10,364 nt of DNA from DATIHQ01 sp035480535 (GCA_035480535.1 DATIHQ010000093.1:1-10364), one strand, 5' to 3'. Numbered from the stretch's first letter, positions 1 to 7,182 are shown. The notes: generated by a model from the sequence alone, not told the origin. A program made the numbers and translations.

Positions 1-24
1 CGCGCTAGTGCTTGAGAATAGAGA

Positions 25-444
25 TCAGGTAACATCCCACCAACTACTCACGCCTCCTTTGTTTTTCCATTCTTGAATGAGGGGCTGAATTTGTCGAGAA
101 ACGCGGCTTGCTAGAGCCTCATTCAGCTGCCCCTTTGAATCGGTGAGCTGTTCGGCAAGGGCTTTATCTTGAAGAGAGAATTCTCTCGCGAATAAATCAA
201 ACTTCTTCTCATTTCCCGTGCCCTGGATGGCGCACTGACGGATAAATTCTGTAGTGAAAATGCACTGGATGGTTACGGAGTCTTCATCTATTTTCGTCAC
301 TTTGAAATAAGGCGTGTCGCGGTGATAACCGTCAATTTGGATGCGGGCAGATTTATGAGTGAAATGCTGTTCCGGACAGTTCGATGCACGAGGACATGGG
401 TTTGGGTAGAATTCAGCTAGAGAAAGGCTAGAAGCGCTTGCCAT
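25..444 (-). CDS. Hypothetical protein, 139 aa
   Basis: I do not recognise this protein. It is soluble in appearance, with no signal peptide or membrane segment. The N-terminal quarter holds two cysteines (C17, C23) in a Pro-rich stretch, followed by an alternating hydrophobic, probably beta-rich segment (about residues 33-68) and a charged, probably helical C-terminal half ending in a Trp-Trp pair. The ATG at 444 is preceded by TGGAG at a spacing of about 6 bases, a better ribosome binding site than most genes here have, so the start looks right. It diverges from rmlA across a 77-bp gap. That it is a real gene is fairly safe; its function is unknown. Confidence 0.65.
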   Translation of the reverse strand: MASASSLSLAEFYPNPCPRASNCPEQHFTHKSARIQIDGYHRDTPYFKVTKIDEDSVTIQCIFTTEFIRQCAIQGTGNEKKFDLFAREFSLQDKALAEQLTDSKGQLNEALASRVSRQIQPLIQEWKNKGGVSSWWDVT

Positions 445-474
445 AAAAACTCCAAGAATTGATTTTCGTGTAAT

Positions 475-503
475 ATTGTAGAAGGGTTACTATTTTAGCT
501 AAA
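475..503 (-). promoter_or_regulatory. Possible promoter for the 139-aa gene
   Basis: On the minus strand a TACAAT box (475-480) lies 17 bases downstream of TTTAGC (498-503). The -10 box is good and the -35 box poor. It would place the transcript start about 25 bases upstream of the ATG at 444. This is pattern matching only. Confidence 0.3.
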
Positions 504-521
504 CTCTGAAAGAAGATTTCT

Positions 522-1406
522 ATGAAAGGGATTATTTTAGCAGGCGGCAGCGGGACAAGACTTTATCCAGCGAGCGTCGCTGTCTGCAAACAGTTGCTTC
601 CGATTTTTGATAAGCCAATGATCTATTACCCGTTGTCCGTGCTGATGCTGGCGGGGATTCGGGAGATTTTGGTGATTTCGACACCGGATGATACGCCGAG
701 ATTTGAAAGGTTGTTTGGAGATGGACGTGAATTGGGAGTGAGGTTTGAGTATGCCGTGCAGCGGGTGCCGGGGGGATTAGCGCAGGCGTTTTTAGTGGGG
801 GAGAAGTTTATTGCTGGGGAGCCGGTGGCGATGATTTTGGGCGATAATCTGTTTTATGGGGATGATTTGTCTTCCATTTTAGAGGAGGGGACGGCGCTGG
901 TGGAGGGGGGATTGATTTTTGGCTATCGGGTGAGGGATCCGCAAAGATATGGCGTGGTGCATTTCGATGGGGAGATGCGGGCGCTGGGGATTGAGGAAAA
1001 GCCGTTGCATCCGAAGTCAAACTATGCTGTGCCGGGGTTGTATTTCTATGGGCCCGATGTTGTGGAGATCGCGAAGGGATTGAGGCCGTCGGCGAGGGGG
1101 GAGTTGGAGATTACGGATGTGAATAAGAGGTATTTGGAGGAGGGGCGGCTGAAGGTGCGGCCTTTGGGGCGGGGGCATGCGTGGTTGGATACGGGGACGT
1201 TCGATGCATTTCAGAAGGCGGGAGCGTTTGTGCAGGCGATTCAGGAGCGGCAGGGGATAAAGATTGCCTGCGTGGAGGAGGTGGCCTATCGGAAGGGGTT
1301 TATTGGAAGGGAGGAGTTGGCGAAGTTGGCTGAAAAATTCGCTAAGAATGAATATGGGGAGTATTTAAGACAGATTGTCAATGAAGGATTAGAAATTCTC
1401 AAGTGA
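522..1406 (+). CDS. rmlA: Glucose-1-phosphate thymidylyltransferase RmlA
   Basis: The enzyme joins dTTP and glucose-1-phosphate to make dTDP-glucose, the first step towards dTDP-L-rhamnose and related sugars for surface polysaccharide. At 294 aa it has the usual RmlA length. Visible signatures are the nucleotidyltransferase loop LAGGSGTRL (residues 6-14), KQLLPIFDKPMIYYPLS (23-39), the ILGDN segment with its metal-binding Asp (about 105-109), EKP (about 159-161), and WLDTGT near residue 222 in the C-terminal half. The usual Ser in the AVSKQLLP motif is Cys here. Family assignment is very secure. The gene stands alone: no rmlB, rmlC or rmlD in the window. The coding strand is strikingly G-rich between about 700 and 1330. 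Its 3' end overlaps the convergent LOG gene by 18 bp. A GAAAGAAG stretch upstream is a weak ribosome binding site. Confidence 0.95.
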   Translation: MKGIILAGGSGTRLYPASVAVCKQLLPIFDKPMIYYPLSVLMLAGIREILVISTPDDTPRFERLFGDGRELGVRFEYAVQRVPGGLAQAFLVGEKFIAGEPVAMILGDNLFYGDDLSSILEEGTALVEGGLIFGYRVRDPQRYGVVHFDGEMRALGIEEKPLHPKSNYAVPGLYFYGPDVVEIAKGLRPSARGELEITDVNKRYLEEGRLKVRPLGRGHAWLDTGTFDAFQKAGAFVQAIQERQGIKIACVEEVAYRKGFIGREELAKLAEKFAKNEYGEYLRQIVNEGLEILK

Positions 1407-2081
1407 TTGGGTTTGACGGTAGTGCTTTTCGATGCCGTCGGCGATTTCGTCGGGGTCGTCAGAGAGACGGATGAGGTCGAGATGTTGGGGTTTGATATTT
1501 CCGTTGGCAAGGACGGTGTTTTTAAGCCAGTCTAGGAGCCCTTTCCAATACTCTTTGCCGACGAGATAGACGGGAAAGGGTTTGATTTTATCCGTTTGGA
1601 TGAGGGTGATCGCTTCAAAAAACTCGTCGAGAGTGCCGTAGCCGCCCGGGAGGACGACGAAAGCTTGGGCGTAACGGACAAACATGACTTTGCGGACAAA
1701 AAAGTAGCGGAAGTTTAATTCGTAGTTGAGATCGATGAAGGGGTTGGGGCGCTCTTCGTGGGGGAGATTGATGCAGAGGCCGCACGATTTGCCGCCCGCT
1801 TCTTGCGCGCCTTTGTTGGCGTGTTCCATGATGCCGGGGCCACCGCCTGTAATGATGCCAAAACCTCGCTTGACGATTTTTTGGGCAATCACTTCGGCGA
1901 GATGGTAATACTTTTTGTCGAGGGGACGGGTATTGGTGGAGCCGAAAATGGCCACAGAGGGGCCAAGAGTGGTCATCGTCTCAAAGCCATCTACGAACTC
2001 GGCCATGATGCGGAAAATGCGCCAGGAATCAAAAGAATGGGCAATGCGATCGGGGTTTGTCTGTTTGCCTTCGTCTCTCAT
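1389..2081 (-). CDS. LOG family protein (TIGR00730-type Rossmann fold)
   Basis: This belongs to the LOG (Lonely Guy) family, which includes cytokinin riboside 5'-monophosphate phosphoribohydrolases that release a base from a nucleoside monophosphate; some bacterial members act on other nucleotides. The 230-aa protein shows the family motifs GGGPGIME (residues 79-86), the RK pair (130-131) and PGGYGTLDE (145-153). The N-terminal segment with SWRIFRIMAEFV (19-30) is typical of the slightly longer bacterial subgroup. The ATG at 2081 overlaps the stop of the upstream YitT gene as ATGA, implying translational coupling and a shared transcript. The 3' end overlaps rmlA by 18 bp in convergent orientation, so transcription of the two genes could interfere. 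The family call is secure; the physiological substrate cannot be read from the sequence. Confidence 0.9.
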   Translation of the reverse strand: MRDEGKQTNPDRIAHSFDSWRIFRIMAEFVDGFETMTTLGPSVAIFGSTNTRPLDKKYYHLAEVIAQKIVKRGFGIITGGGPGIMEHANKGAQEAGGKSCGLCINLPHEERPNPFIDLNYELNFRYFFVRKVMFVRYAQAFVVLPGGYGTLDEFFEAITLIQTDKIKPFPVYLVGKEYWKGLLDWLKNTVLANGNIKPQHLDLIRLSDDPDEIADGIEKHYRQTQSLENF

Positions 2082-2992
2082 CCGAGAAATCCCTTCGCAA
2101 AGCTGCGGCGCGCTTTTCGTTTGAGCGCGACTCGGGCCGTTCGGCCGTAGGCTACTTCATGGAGGTTCTCAATGGCGATGAATGCGCTGGGATCTTCCCG
2201 AAGGACGATGTCTTTTAATTCAGCGAGGTCGAGGCGCTCGACAATGATGAAGAGAATGTCCCGGTCTTCTCCTGAGTAACCCCCTTTTCCCTTAATGAAA
2301 GTAAGGCCAAGGCCCAATTCATGGGTGATGATGCGGCTTAATTTATCTGGTTTTGAGCACATGATGAGAACCGATTTCAGCTCCTCGAGTCCGGCGATCA
2401 CAATATCCATCATTTTAAAGGCGACGATGTAGGTCATGAGGGAGCGGAGCGCAATGTGCCAGTCGTTGAAAATCCAACCGTAGGCTGCAAAAATAAAGAT
2501 GTTGATGAAGAAAATCACCTGGCCAACGGTATAGCCCTGTCTGCGGTTGATCATAATCGCTAAGATTTCGGTTCCATCTGTGCAGCCCCCGTTGCGGATG
2601 ATGAGGCCCGCGCCCGCGCCTAACATGGCGCCGCCAATGACGATCGCCTCGAGTGGATCCGCGGCAAAAGAAGGGAGCTTTTCCAGTAGAAAAAGAAATA
2701 GGGCGAAAAAGAGGATGGCAGCGAGCATATGCACGACAAATGACCATCGGATAAAGCGGTAGGCTAGATAGATGAATGGAATATTTAAGATCAGCAAGAA
2801 GTAGGAAAGGTAAGAGCCTCCATAAAGTCTCGCCAAGATCAGCGAAATACCCACCACACCGCCGTCGATCAATTCATTCGGGATCAAGAAAATGCGGATG
2901 GCCATCGCAGCAAAAAATGCGCCAATGGCCATGCCCACGTAGCTGAGGGCTTGCTTCAGAATTCTTTTAGATAGTGGCAATGACTGTGGCAT
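2078..2992 (-). CDS. YitT family membrane protein with DUF2179 domain
   Basis: This is a 304-aa inner-membrane protein of the YitT (DUF161 plus DUF2179) family, whose transport or regulatory role is not settled. About five to six hydrophobic helices occupy residues 14-205, including the conserved patch with GGAMLGAGAG (120-129), followed by RNGG and TDGTEILA. A soluble C-terminal DUF2179 domain follows (about 208-285), with KGKGGYSGEDRDILF and PSAFIAIENLHEVAYGR. The open frame continues upstream to 3067, but that extension runs into the tRNA-Asp gene, so I place the start at the ATG at 2992 (MPQSLPLSKR). No clear ribosome binding site precedes it. The gene lies about 48 bp downstream of tRNA-Asp on the same strand and is probably expressed with the tRNAs and with the LOG gene. 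Confidence 0.9.
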   Translation of the reverse strand: MPQSLPLSKRILKQALSYVGMAIGAFFAAMAIRIFLIPNELIDGGVVGISLILARLYGGSYLSYFLLILNIPFIYLAYRFIRWSFVVHMLAAILFFALFLFLLEKLPSFAADPLEAIVIGGAMLGAGAGLIIRNGGCTDGTEILAIMINRRQGYTVGQVIFFINIFIFAAYGWIFNDWHIALRSLMTYIVAFKMMDIVIAGLEELKSVLIMCSKPDKLSRIITHELGLGLTFIKGKGGYSGEDRDILFIIVERLDLAELKDIVLREDPSAFIAIENLHEVAYGRTARVALKRKARRSFAKGFLG

Positions 2993-3040
2993 ATAGAAAG
3001 CTTTATACTGTGAGGGAAGAAATTGCGCATCAAAAAAATG

Positions 3041-3114
3041 CGCGGGAGACGGGGCTCGAACCCGCAACTTCCGCCGTGACAGGGCGGCGCTCTAACCAAT
3101 TGAACTACTCCCGC
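3041..3114 (-). tRNA. tRNA-Asp (anticodon GUC)
   Basis: The full cloverleaf can be drawn on the minus strand. The acceptor GCGGGAG pairs with CTCCCGC, the anticodon stem CCGCC/GGCGG encloses the loop CTGTCAC with anticodon GTC, and the T arm carries TTCGAGC. The discriminator is G, as expected for Asp. CCA is not encoded. Eight bases separate it from tRNA-Val upstream. Confidence 0.97.
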
Positions 3115-3122
3115 AAAAAAAA

Positions 3123-3195
3123 TGGGCGCAACAGGACTCGAACCTATGACCACCTGTGTGTAAGACAGGCGCTCTACCAACTGAGCTATACGCCC
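3123..3195 (-). tRNA. tRNA-Val (anticodon UAC)
   Basis: The cloverleaf on the minus strand has acceptor GGGCGTA pairing with TGCGCCC (one T-G wobble), anticodon stem CCTGT/ACAGG with loop CTTACAC (anticodon TAC), and T loop TTCGAGT. The discriminator is A and CCA is not encoded. It is the first tRNA of a Val-Asp tandem. Confidence 0.97.
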
Positions 3196-3212
3196 GTTAG
3201 ACTCAAGTCTTC

Positions 3213-3241
3213 TTGAGCCAAAAACGAACATCCATCATACT
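3213..3241 (+). promoter_or_regulatory. Possible promoter for the dipeptidase gene
   Basis: TTGAGC (3213-3218) and CATACT (3236-3241) are 17 bp apart, each matching consensus at four of six positions. A start near 3248 would give a leader of about 28 bases to the ATG at 3276. The match is weak. Confidence 0.25.
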
Positions 3242-3263
3242 TAGGTACATAGTTTTTTCTCAA
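3234..3263 (-). promoter_or_regulatory. Candidate sigma-70 type promoter for tRNA-Val/tRNA-Asp
   Basis: On the minus strand TTGAGA (3258-3263) and TATGAT (3234-3239) each match the consensus at five of six positions, with an 18-bp spacer. The predicted start near 3227 leaves a leader of about 30 bases before tRNA-Val, and this leader contains a perfect 6-bp hairpin (3202-3217, loop of 4). The -35 box overlaps the AAGGA ribosome binding site of the divergent dipeptidase gene. Confidence 0.55.
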
Positions 3264-3275
3264 GGAAAATACCCA

Positions 3276-3821
3276 ATGCACGATTTAATAGAGCTAAAAA
3301 AGCTACATCCGAAAATTGTTTTAGAAATCCTCTACGCAACGAAAAATAATTTTACAGGCAAGGTCGTCTACCCCAGCGCACGCTGCTTTTTGCGAGAGAA
3401 AACAGCTGAGAGATTGGTGAAGGTACAAAGAAGACTGGAGAAGCGGGGATTGGGATTAAAGATTTGGGATGGCTATCGGCCGCTGTCAGTGCAAAAGATT
3501 TTTTGGGAGATTTGTCCCAATCCGAAGTTTGTAGCCGATCCTGCGATTGGCTCGAGACATAATCGAGGGGCTGCGGTCGATCTGACGCTGGTGGATCGGG
3601 AGGGGCGGGAGCTGGAGATGCCGACGGGGTTTGATGATTTTTCTGAGAGAGCGGATCGGAGCTATCGGGGTAAGGGAAGGAAAAATCGGGAGTTGCTGGA
3701 AGAGGCGATGGGGGCGGAGGGGTTTTTGATGTACCAGGAAGAATGGTGGCATTTTGATGACCCAGAATGGGAGGGATATGAGATTCTCGATGTTTCTTTT
3801 GATGAGCTGGCTAGGGGTTAG
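3276..3821 (+). CDS. ddpX: D-alanyl-D-alanine dipeptidase (VanX/DdpX type, family M15D)
   Basis: This zinc enzyme cleaves free D-Ala-D-Ala. The 181-aa protein has the full VanX/DdpX active site: DGYRP (65-69, with the conserved Arg68), the zinc motif SRHNRGAAVD (93-102, ligands His95 and Asp102), and EWWH (156-159) with catalytic Glu156 and zinc ligand His159. The spacings match those of VanX. The frame is open upstream to an ATG at 3213, but the ATG at 3276 is preceded by AAGGA about 9 bases away and starts where family similarity begins, so I chose it. No signal peptide is seen, so it is probably cytoplasmic. No vanH, vanA or dpp transporter genes are nearby, so peptidoglycan dipeptide recycling or D-Ala scavenging is more likely than glycopeptide resistance (inference). 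Its 3' end overlaps the next gene. Confidence 0.92.
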   Translation: MHDLIELKKLHPKIVLEILYATKNNFTGKVVYPSARCFLREKTAERLVKVQRRLEKRGLGLKIWDGYRPLSVQKIFWEICPNPKFVADPAIGSRHNRGAAVDLTLVDREGRELEMPTGFDDFSERADRSYRGKGRKNRELLEEAMGAEGFLMYQEEWWHFDDPEWEGYEILDVSFDELARG

Positions 3822-4137
3822 TGGATGCGCTCCTTCGACGCTGGGGGATTTACGGCTGGAAGGAGAGGCAGAGACAAGAAAGCTGGCGATGGAGCTGAAG
3901 GCAATCGATACAAAGGAAGAGTTGAGCAGGGCTGTGCCTCGCCTTAAACGAAGATACAATCGCTTGGCTGATCTTTTGCTCGAGGCGAGAAAATTTGAGG
4001 AAAAAGGGGGAGAACCGTCGTTGGCTAGCGAAGAACTATTTGCTGAGCTGGCGCGCCTCTATGAAATTCCAGGCGGAAGAGAATTGGTGGAGAGCGCCCA
4101 GGAAGAAGCCGTGAGGCGATTGTCTAGGGCGTTTTAA
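3778..4137 (+). CDS. Small putative lipoprotein, 119 aa
   Basis: I do not recognise the family. From the ATG at 3778 the protein begins with a short signal peptide (MRFSMFLLMSWLGVSGC) that has a lipobox-like VSGC ending at Cys17, predicting lipid attachment. The mature part is about 100 residues, rich in Glu, Arg, Lys and Leu, and probably all helical (residues 30-118), perhaps a coiled coil. Starts at 3754 or 3790 are also possible; 3778 gives a basic residue before the hydrophobic core and follows a GGGAGGG stretch, though at a short spacing. The first 44 bp lie inside the 3' end of the dipeptidase gene in another frame, suggesting co-expression and perhaps a shared envelope role. The last 14 bp overlap surE convergently. 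Confidence 0.65.
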   Translation: MRFSMFLLMSWLGVSGCAPSTLGDLRLEGEAETRKLAMELKAIDTKEELSRAVPRLKRRYNRLADLLLEARKFEEKGGEPSLASEELFAELARLYEIPGGRELVESAQEEAVRRLSRAF

Positions 4138-4912
4138 AGACCTTTTCCGTAAGGATTTTATGCTTTTGGAAAGTCGCCTCGCAAGTGAGCTCGCTAATTT
4201 GAATCGGAACGCCGACGACGTAGCCTTGATCGAGAAGCGCGACGTCGCTTTCAGGATCTTCATCGAATGATTTCCATATGCCGCCGAGCCAATAATAGGG
4301 AAGTCCTTGGGGATGGGTGCGTCGATCAGGAGCCTCGACCCAATATCCTTTTCCTTGCTTCGCCATCCGGAACCCTTTGATCTCTTTTTCGGCGTTATAG
4401 GGAAAGTTGACGTTTAGGAATGTTCCTTGAGGAAGGGGATGGTCGAGGAAATGGCGGATGAGGGGAAAAATATATTTCTTGGTGGCCGATAAGGGAGGCG
4501 CTTCGAGATCGGAAAAAGAAAAGGCAATTCCAGGGATATTTTTTAAAGCGCCTTCGATGACGCCGCCCACAGTTCCGCTGTAGAGAACTGTGCGGCCCGA
4601 ATTAGAGCCTCGGTTGATTCCCGAAATGATGAGGTCTGGTTTTCGATCCATGAGAACGCTGAGAGCCATCTTGATGCAATCGGCTGGCGTTCCATTGTTG
4701 AGCGCCCAGGCGGGGGTGTTCAGTTCCCAGGATACAGGCTGAATATGAAGCGGCTTAGTCCAGGTAATGGAAAGGCCGCTGCCCGATCTTTCATTCAACG
4801 GCGCCACGATCACCACATCGGCATATTCGTGAACGGCTTGCCAAAGATGTTTAATTCCGGGGGCATGAATGCCATCGTCATTGGTCATTAAGAGAAAAGG
4901 GCGCTTTGTCAT
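4124..4912 (-). CDS. surE: 5'/3'-nucleotidase SurE
   Basis: SurE is a cytoplasmic metal-dependent phosphatase that removes phosphate from nucleoside 5'- and 3'-monophosphates. The 262-aa protein has the metal-site motif TNDDGIHAPG (10-19, Asp12 and Asp13), Ser43 in NERSGSG, NGTPADCIKMAL (73-84), and the SGINRGSNSG to YSGTVGGVIEG block (97-121) with the metal-ligand Asn100. Its length is normal for the family. The ATG at 4912 starts exactly at the conserved N-terminus; no strong ribosome binding site is seen. It follows putP on the same strand with a 41-bp gap that contains a hairpin, so they may or may not share a transcript. The 3' end overlaps the lipoprotein gene by 14 bp. Confidence 0.95.
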   Translation of the reverse strand: MTKRPFLLMTNDDGIHAPGIKHLWQAVHEYADVVIVAPLNERSGSGLSITWTKPLHIQPVSWELNTPAWALNNGTPADCIKMALSVLMDRKPDLIISGINRGSNSGRTVLYSGTVGGVIEGALKNIPGIAFSFSDLEAPPLSATKKYIFPLIRHFLDHPLPQGTFLNVNFPYNAEKEIKGFRMAKQGKGYWVEAPDRRTHPQGLPYYWLGGIWKSFDEDPESDVALLDQGYVVGVPIQISELTCEATFQKHKILTEKVFKTP

Positions 4913-4944
4913 ATGGGTCTATCCAAGGTCTAAAAACTCTATTA

Positions 4945-4961
4945 AACCCTAAATTAGGGTT
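4945..4961 (-). terminator. Possible weak terminator after putP
   Basis: A perfect 7-bp stem (AACCCTA/TAGGGTT, loop of 3) spans the putP stop codon. On the minus strand it is followed about 8 bases later by a run of five T (4932-4936). The stem is short and the T-run is not adjacent, so it may only attenuate transcription into surE. Confidence 0.35.
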
Positions 4962-6399
4962 CTAGTGCAAGAGAGAGTCTCTTTCGGGCGAGATAAGAAA
5001 TAATTTGGATCGCGATGAGGCTAAAGACAAATCCGGCGAGGAGAGAGTTAACTTCCCATCCGTAAAGATTTTGGAAGTAGGGCCAGATGGCCGCAGTGCC
5101 CCCGCCGATGAGAATTCCGGCAAAGGCCCCATATTTATTGATATTTTTTAAATAGAGGGAGAGAAGGAGAAGGGGGCCAAAGGAGGCTCCCAATCCAGAC
5201 CAAGAGTAAAGGACCAGTTTATAGATCGTCGAAATCTTGAAAAAGGCGATGAGAAAGGCGATCAGGGCAATCAGCACCACGCTAGAGCGGGAGACCCAGA
5301 GCATTTCTTTTTCGGGGGCATGGCGGCGAAAGAGCCGCTTATAAAAATCTTCCGATAGATTGGAAGCGATCACGAGAATTTGCGCGGCCATCACATTGGT
5401 GGTAGCGGCTAAGATGGCGCAGAGGACCAGGCCGGCAAAGAAAGGGGCCAGAGTCGTTTTTACGATATGGAGAATGAGCTGCTCTGGATTGTCCAGGCCT
5501 TGGGGGAAGAGGTAAATTCCAATGAGCCCAATCAACGTGGCCGCAGCGAGCGCGATGGCTTGCCAGGAAATGCCCAGATACTTTGCCTTGCTCATCTCAC
5601 TCACTTGGCGAATGCCCATAAATTTGGTGATGATATGGGGCTGTCCAAAATAGCCGAGTCCCCATCCGGCGGCAATGGTGAAGATCTGCCAAAAGGTTTT
5701 GGGGGAAAGATCGGGGAGAAGCGATGTAGAAAGCCCTTTTTCAGCTACTTTTTGCATAATGGGCCCCATCCCGCCAAAGTGAATCAGCAGGTAGACGGGG
5801 ATGAAAACAATCACGCTTAAGAGGAAAAATCCCTGAAAAAGATCGATCCAGGCGATGGTTCGATAGCCGCCCATTAAGATATAGGCTACGACGATGCAGA
5901 GGCCGAGGATGATTCCCACATTGTAATTTAGGCCAAAGAGCGAAACGACAAGATCTCCCATTGCGACGAGCCCTGAAGAGATATACATAGTGAAAAAGAA
6001 GACAGACATGATCGCAGAGATGATGCGGATGCTGCCCGTTTTATCGCCAAATCGAGTTTCAAAATAAGAACTGAGAGTCAAGCTCCCCATTTGCTCAGTG
6101 ACGGTGCGGATGCGAGGCGCGATGAATTGCCAATTCAAAAACATAAAGAAGGTCAGGCCGATGGCGACCCAGCCAGAGAAAAGACCGTGCGTATAGATGA
6201 GGGCAGGATAGGCTAAAAAGAGCCAGCTGCTCATATCGCTGGCATGAGCTGAAAGAGCCGTCAGCCAGAAATTGAGCGAGCGGTTGCCGATGATGAAGTC
6301 AGTATCAGATTTTTGTTTCCGATAGGAAAAGAAGGCGATCAGCAAAACAATGGCAAAGTAGCCGAAAAAAGTCGCTAGTTCTAAAAAAGCAGTATTCAT
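4954..6399 (-). CDS. putP: PutP-like sodium/solute symporter (SSS family)
   Basis: This is an inner-membrane symporter of the SSS family, closest by eye to the sodium/proline symporter PutP. The 481-aa protein has about 13 hydrophobic helices. PutP hallmarks are GNRSLNFWLTALSAHASDMSSW (38-59, with Asp55 and Ser57, the positions of the E. coli Na+ ligands), GWGLGYFGQPHI (245-256), and a C-terminal block with SWSGLGASFGPLLLLSLY (399-416). In the helix that carries the other Na+ ligands, E. coli has Ser340-Thr341 while this protein appears to have Asn335-Val336 (alignment from memory). Cation or substrate preference may therefore differ. The start ATG at 6399 has no clear ribosome binding site. 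Proline import is the likeliest role, inferred from family. Confidence 0.85.
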   Translation of the reverse strand: MNTAFLELATFFGYFAIVLLIAFFSYRKQKSDTDFIIGNRSLNFWLTALSAHASDMSSWLFLAYPALIYTHGLFSGWVAIGLTFFMFLNWQFIAPRIRTVTEQMGSLTLSSYFETRFGDKTGSIRIISAIMSVFFFTMYISSGLVAMGDLVVSLFGLNYNVGIILGLCIVVAYILMGGYRTIAWIDLFQGFFLLSVIVFIPVYLLIHFGGMGPIMQKVAEKGLSTSLLPDLSPKTFWQIFTIAAGWGLGYFGQPHIITKFMGIRQVSEMSKAKYLGISWQAIALAAATLIGLIGIYLFPQGLDNPEQLILHIVKTTLAPFFAGLVLCAILAATTNVMAAQILVIASNLSEDFYKRLFRRHAPEKEMLWVSRSSVVLIALIAFLIAFFKISTIYKLVLYSWSGLGASFGPLLLLSLYLKNINKYGAFAGILIGGGTAAIWPYFQNLYGWEVNSLLAGFVFSLIAIQIISYLARKRLSLALEP

Positions 6400-6432
6400 A
6401 GAGGATATTTATATATTACTGCCTCTATTCAT

Positions 6433-7182
6433 TCAAGGCCTTGCAGCTTTATCCGATCCATAAAGAAGCCCCGCGCGGGCTAGATTGCTTCTTACGTGGG
6501 GGAAGTGAACTTCGAGATCTTTTAAGATTTGATCGACCACTTTTCGCTTTGAATTTTGGCCGACGGGGCATTGGCAGGTGATCCGGGCAAAGCCAAATTG
6601 CTTGGCAAAGAGCCTTAAAGATTCTTCGTCGATATAGATGAGAGGGCGAATGATCGTCACACCGTAATCTTGCATATGAACTTTGGGCAAATTCGCCGCA
6701 AATTCCGCTTTATGGAGTAAATTGAGCAGAAGTGTTTGCGCGCTATCATCGCGATGGTGGCCAAACGCAATCGTCGTGGCGCCCACCTCTTTTGCCGCCT
6801 CAAAAATCAATCGCCGCCGCTCGCGCGAGCAGCGGTAACACTCGAGCTCTTCCCTCTTCTGCGTGGAGGAGCGGGTGATGAAATTCACCTCAAGCTCGCG
6901 GCAGATCGCCCTTAAAAATCCCCCATCCACTCCCGCTCCGCAGGAGAACTCCCCGTCGACGTGGATCGCGTGGATTTCAAACAATGGAAACCCCCGTCCG
7001 CGAATGGCATGCAGGAGAAATAAAAGACCCAATGAATCTTTTCCCCCGCTTAAGGCAACGGCTACTTTTTTCACCTCTTTATCCAATAGGGAGAAGTCAA
7101 AAAGGGCTTTTCTTAGGCGGCTTTCTAGTTCCTTGCCCAGGGCGGTCCATGGGGGGCGGGCGATGGGGATATGTATGTCCAT
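6433..7182 (-). CDS. TtcA-like PP-loop ATPase, probable tRNA thiolation enzyme
   Basis: The 249-aa protein is an N-type ATP pyrophosphatase of the TtcA/TtuA kind, enzymes that adenylate a tRNA base and replace oxygen with sulphur, often through an Fe-S cluster. It shows the PP-loop SGGKDS (45-50), a CxxC followed by basic residues (Cys115, Cys118, then SRERRR), GHHRDD (141-146), and a late cysteine pair as CxC (Cys203, Cys205) where TtcA has CxxC. Cysteine position and the 'GHHRDD...T' helix favour TtcA over TilS, which lacks these cysteines. The frame continues upstream to a TTG at 7221; I chose the ATG at 7182, since the family N-terminus (helix before the PP-loop) needs no more. Neither start has a good ribosome binding site. 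It lies 33 bp upstream of putP on the same strand, and diverges from the SEC-C gene. Confidence 0.8.
   Translation of the reverse strand: MDIHIPIARPPWTALGKELESRLRKALFDFSLLDKEVKKVAVALSGGKDSLGLLFLLHAIRGRGFPLFEIHAIHVDGEFSCGAGVDGGFLRAICRELEVNFITRSSTQKREELECYRCSRERRRLIFEAAKEVGATTIAFGHHRDDSAQTLLLNLLHKAEFAANLPKVHMQDYGVTIIRPLIYIDEESLRLFAKQFGFARITCQCPVGQNSKRKVVDQILKDLEVHFPHVRSNLARAGLLYGSDKAARP

Noticed and set aside
808..1020. Minus-strand frame opposite rmlA
   Set aside because: Pro/Ser-rich shadow produced by the G-rich rmlA coding strand.
1726..2150. Three plus-strand frames opposite the LOG gene
   Set aside because: Shadows of a clearly conserved minus-strand gene; no ribosome binding sites or family features.
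3023..3043. Hairpin ATGCGC/GCGCAT after tRNA-Asp as a terminator
   Set aside because: Its stem uses the last bases of the mature tRNA, its T-run is in the loop rather than after the stem, and the yitT gene follows on the same strand.
2993..3067. A 25-residue N-terminal extension of the YitT protein
   Set aside because: It would start inside tRNA-Asp and has no family counterpart; the ATG at 2992 fits better.
2956..3231. Protein-like open frames on both strands across the tRNA-Val/tRNA-Asp pair
   Set aside because: They are translations of tRNA genes (typical ETGLEPATS and RIAQLVERL peptides), a well-known artefact.
5467..5820. Plus-strand frame of 117 codons opposite putP
   Set aside because: Lies wholly within a conserved transporter gene and has low-complexity, unfamily-like sequence.
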